Assembly (NCBI GenBank): GCA_019925095.2
Contig: CM034394.1
Span: forward strand, 27,082,272-27,146,271
Source: Dendrolimus kikuchii
Lineage: Eukaryota; Arthropoda; Insecta; Lepidoptera; Lasiocampidae
Reading direction: 5' to 3'
Length of the DNA: 64,000 nucleotides
Every line of letters starts with the position of its first letter. Position 1 is the stretch's first letter. Below the pieces are notes generated by a model. That model was not told where the DNA came from and ran no database searches. It worked only from the letters and a program-made list of their open reading frames with translations. The translations under genes and the position numbers were made by a program. Below are positions 62,033 through 64,000 of the stretch, in pieces.

Positions 62033-63217
62033 AGAGCCATTTACATGGAGAGAGTTTATCGCACGTTTGGGGAGAAAATCGTATACTATTTTCAACAACA
62101 AAAAAACTCACCTACGAATGTGTCCTACGATAATCGCAAGAAAGTGAAAGAGCACCAACATTCACAACGCGACTTAAAACACGATACAAGTGGTATTTAA
62201 CTCAATTTAATTGTAATTTCGTTTCAGTTTATTTATTTTAATTTTTTTAAGAACGTATCTATAACACCTTTTCCTATTTCTATCTATTGTGTATGTACTA
62301 TGTATGTATGTGTGTGTGTGTGTAGTGTAGTATGTATGTATGTATCTGTATATAGTTTAAGATTCTAATTTTATGCTATTATAATGATGTGCCGTGATGA
62401 TACCTCATGGGCACAGCGGAAGATCAGCGTTGGTTTTAACCGACCGGCATTATGCTGAGTCTGATGCCCCTTTTGGGACAAGATTGTATGACACTAGTTT
62501 TAAATTTGTTAGCAATTATGCTTACTGTATTTATATAATTTGTCCTAAATAAAATTATTTTCTTTCTTTCGTAAGGTAATTATAACCAAGAGTTTTGTTT
62601 ACATTACAACACAAATCGCATTGAGATATTTGCCTACAATTTCTCGACTTCCCTAAACTCGTATGATATTTTTTTCAGGTTATGCGAGTATCGTATAAAT
62701 CAGTTCGAACCGATTTGAATGCGAGACTTGCCTTTCGAGCTCGGTGATGAGCACGGTATTTTGTATTTTATTTACACTGTCCCAAGTTATCAAAGCCAGG
62801 GTTTGCAAATAAAACACCCGAAAGATCGTAGACAATTTATTAAATTAACATTACAAGTATGGTCATGAAAAAAATGCAAACCATACCGCGATGCAATTCA
62901 ACGGTGGCGACATCTAATCTTGTGAAGACAAAAATGGCACTAAACAAATGTAATTAGAAACTGAACATACCACCGGCCAAGGACTAGTATAGTCTTTCAA
63001 ATTACATTAACTTCTAAACCAACGATAAAGCTCATACAATTTAGAAATCGTAGACTGTAAACCGATAACTGAAGTGAATTGTGCACAGAATTACATGTTA
63101 AGCTTTTCCAGGCGATCATCACCCTTCCTTACGATATCGTATGCTTAGTTTACATGATCTTGCTTTGGACAATCGTATCTTGGAGGCAGGAAACTCTCTC
63201 CGTGTAAATGGCCCTTA
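62033..63217. mobile_element. TIR-bounded element of about 1.18 kb
   Basis: The left end reads AGAGCCATTTACATGGAGAG. The reverse complement of the right end reads AAGGGCCATTTACACGGAGA, continuing GAGTTT in both. A TTAA lies at the right border and a similar ATAA at the left, suggesting a TTAA target. It contains a LINE-N 3' end (62260-62575). No transposase ORF is seen. Confidence 0.5.
62260..62575 (+). repeat. LINE-N 3' end
   Basis: GCACAGCGGAAGATCAGCGT, ATGCTGAGTCTGATGCC and GTCCTAAATAAAATTATTTT match the minus-strand copy at 53334-53515. A TATG/TG microsatellite lies at 62300-62345. Upstream, a short open reading TTRLKTRYKWYLTQFN may be the end of the LINE protein. Confidence 0.5.
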
Positions 63218-63665
63218 ATTGTGGCGCGGCAAGAACAACAATCGCCCCGTGCGATAGCATCTTTACTCAACAGGCGAGGGGGTGGCTATTGTTGCTTCGA
63301 CATCATAAAACAATAATAACGCCTCCTCTTCGCCATTCCCGGAACATTTCTGCTTTATGAACGATAGAATAATAACGTAACGCTTTCCATGAATCCTTTA
63401 GTATTATACTATACATCCTTTTTATTCATGACTCACTTATAAAGAATTAGAATGAGGCCACTGATTTGAATTCTATATAAATAAAAAGCAAATAAAGTAC
63501 ATCGGTACGCGAAACTCGTGAAAACAGCGGGACTGATTTACTATTCTATACTGTTTGTAGCAATCTCATACAGATTTTAGGATATAAAATAAATTGGAAA
63601 AGATGTCGTAAAAGTTGGAAAATTCGAACAAACTCAAGATGCTTTTCTATGGGATTTTATTAATG
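63218..63665. other. Unassigned stretch
   Basis: No gene or family match was recognised. GC content is moderate to 63310, then AT-rich. Confidence 0.35.
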
Positions 63666-63801
63666 CTAGTTGGTCGTCCGTGGTCGAAATTCGACTACAA
63701 TAATTAATGTCAAAGACTATACTTCTAAAATCACAGATTTCGCCAAGGCTATTAAACAAAAGAGTATATATGCGTGTGTGTGTTAAATACATGGTAGTGT
63801 G
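63666..63801 (-). mobile_element. Hel-M 3' half
   Basis: CTAGTTGGTCGTCCGTGGTC at left is the Helitron end. The sequence runs through AAAGACTATACTTCTAAAAT and AAACAAAAGAGTATATATGC to GGTAGTGTGCATT, where a SINE-B begins. Confidence 0.58.
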
Positions 63802-64000
63802 CATTGCCAGGTGGTAGGGCATTTGCCCGACTGGATGGCTACCACCTTTGGTCTAAAGCATGTCGCCATAACAACCTTGAGTTGTGTTCCGACATTAGTG
63901 ACCAGGTTCCAGTCTCCTTTAAGAGAGCAGCAGCGCATTTGTAGAACTTTTGGTGTTACAAATGTCCATAGGCGATGGTAACCGCTTTCCATCAAGTGGG
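63802..64000 (+). mobile_element. SINE-B, cut by window end
   Basis: It starts inside the element at GCCAGGTGGTAGGGCATTTG and runs to CCATCAAGTGGG at the last base of the window. The 3' end lies outside. Confidence 0.72.

Overview
This window is repeat-dominated eukaryotic DNA, most likely from an insect and probably a moth or butterfly. It is AT-rich and has no operon-like gene arrays. It is packed with Helitron-like elements (start TC, end hairpin plus CTAG, inserted between A and T), tRNA-headed SINEs, 5'-truncated LINE tails, fold-back elements and MITEs. The lepidopteran assignment rests on my general recognition of these families, not on a search. I found no host gene with a convincing full structure. 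Two GC/CpG-rich patches (about 55-345 and 56640-56890) and two short minus-strand ORFs (19214-19528 and 44934-45119) are the only candidates for host gene pieces.

The one large intact coding region is a Ty1/copia LTR retrotransposon at about 31715-36372. It has one 1336-codon gag-pol ORF starting at the ATG at 32000, a primer-binding site matching the initiator-tRNA-Met anticodon arm, a polypurine tract, and LTRs that differ by 4 substitutions and one 2-bp indel over about 167 bp.

Family names below are labels invented for this window. LINE-A is an RTE-like LINE tail with a (GTAT)n end. SINE-B is a ~300 bp retroposon, the commonest family here. SINE-D1/D2 share a body but have different 3' tails. 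SINE-J is a tRNA-headed SINE. FB-E and FB-F are fold-back elements. Hel-G/H/H1/M/P/V/W are Helitron-like families. REL marks fragments of one retroelement C-terminal domain with CCHC and PD...D motifs. LINE-K, LINE-N and L are retroelement 3' ends.

Layout. 0-5 kb: GC-rich island, LINE and REL scraps, paired SINE-D1/D2, a hAT-type MITE with an 8-bp target duplication, and inverted LINE-A pieces. 5-9.5 kb: fold-back elements with a clean nested insertion, Helitrons, a possible solo LTR and SINE-B copies. 9.5-19 kb: a Harbinger-like MITE pair, a nested Helitron/MITE/SINE stack at 11214-12361, a 32-bp minisatellite, and more Helitrons and MITEs. 19-31 kb: a 130-bp satellite with palindromes, the longest LINE-A fragment, SINE-B copies, a Helitron with expanded internal repeats, and the best REL fragment. 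31.7-36.4 kb: the copia element. 36-45 kb: a tRNA-SINE, Helitrons, a large inverted pair of L elements, and LINE-A insertions with clear target duplications. 45-64 kb: more of the same, a probable solo LTR, two LINE coding remnants, a TIR-bounded element filled with a 26-bp minisatellite, and a second TIR-bounded element.

The genes do not form a pathway. The interactions visible are parasitic and historical: non-autonomous families reuse autonomous machinery, and insertions into earlier insertions give relative ages. I see no evidence for a new defence, metabolic or signalling system. The most notable items are the modular-tail SINE-D, the TIR-plus-13-bp-duplication fold-back family E, the nested stacks, and the TIR element built around a minisatellite.
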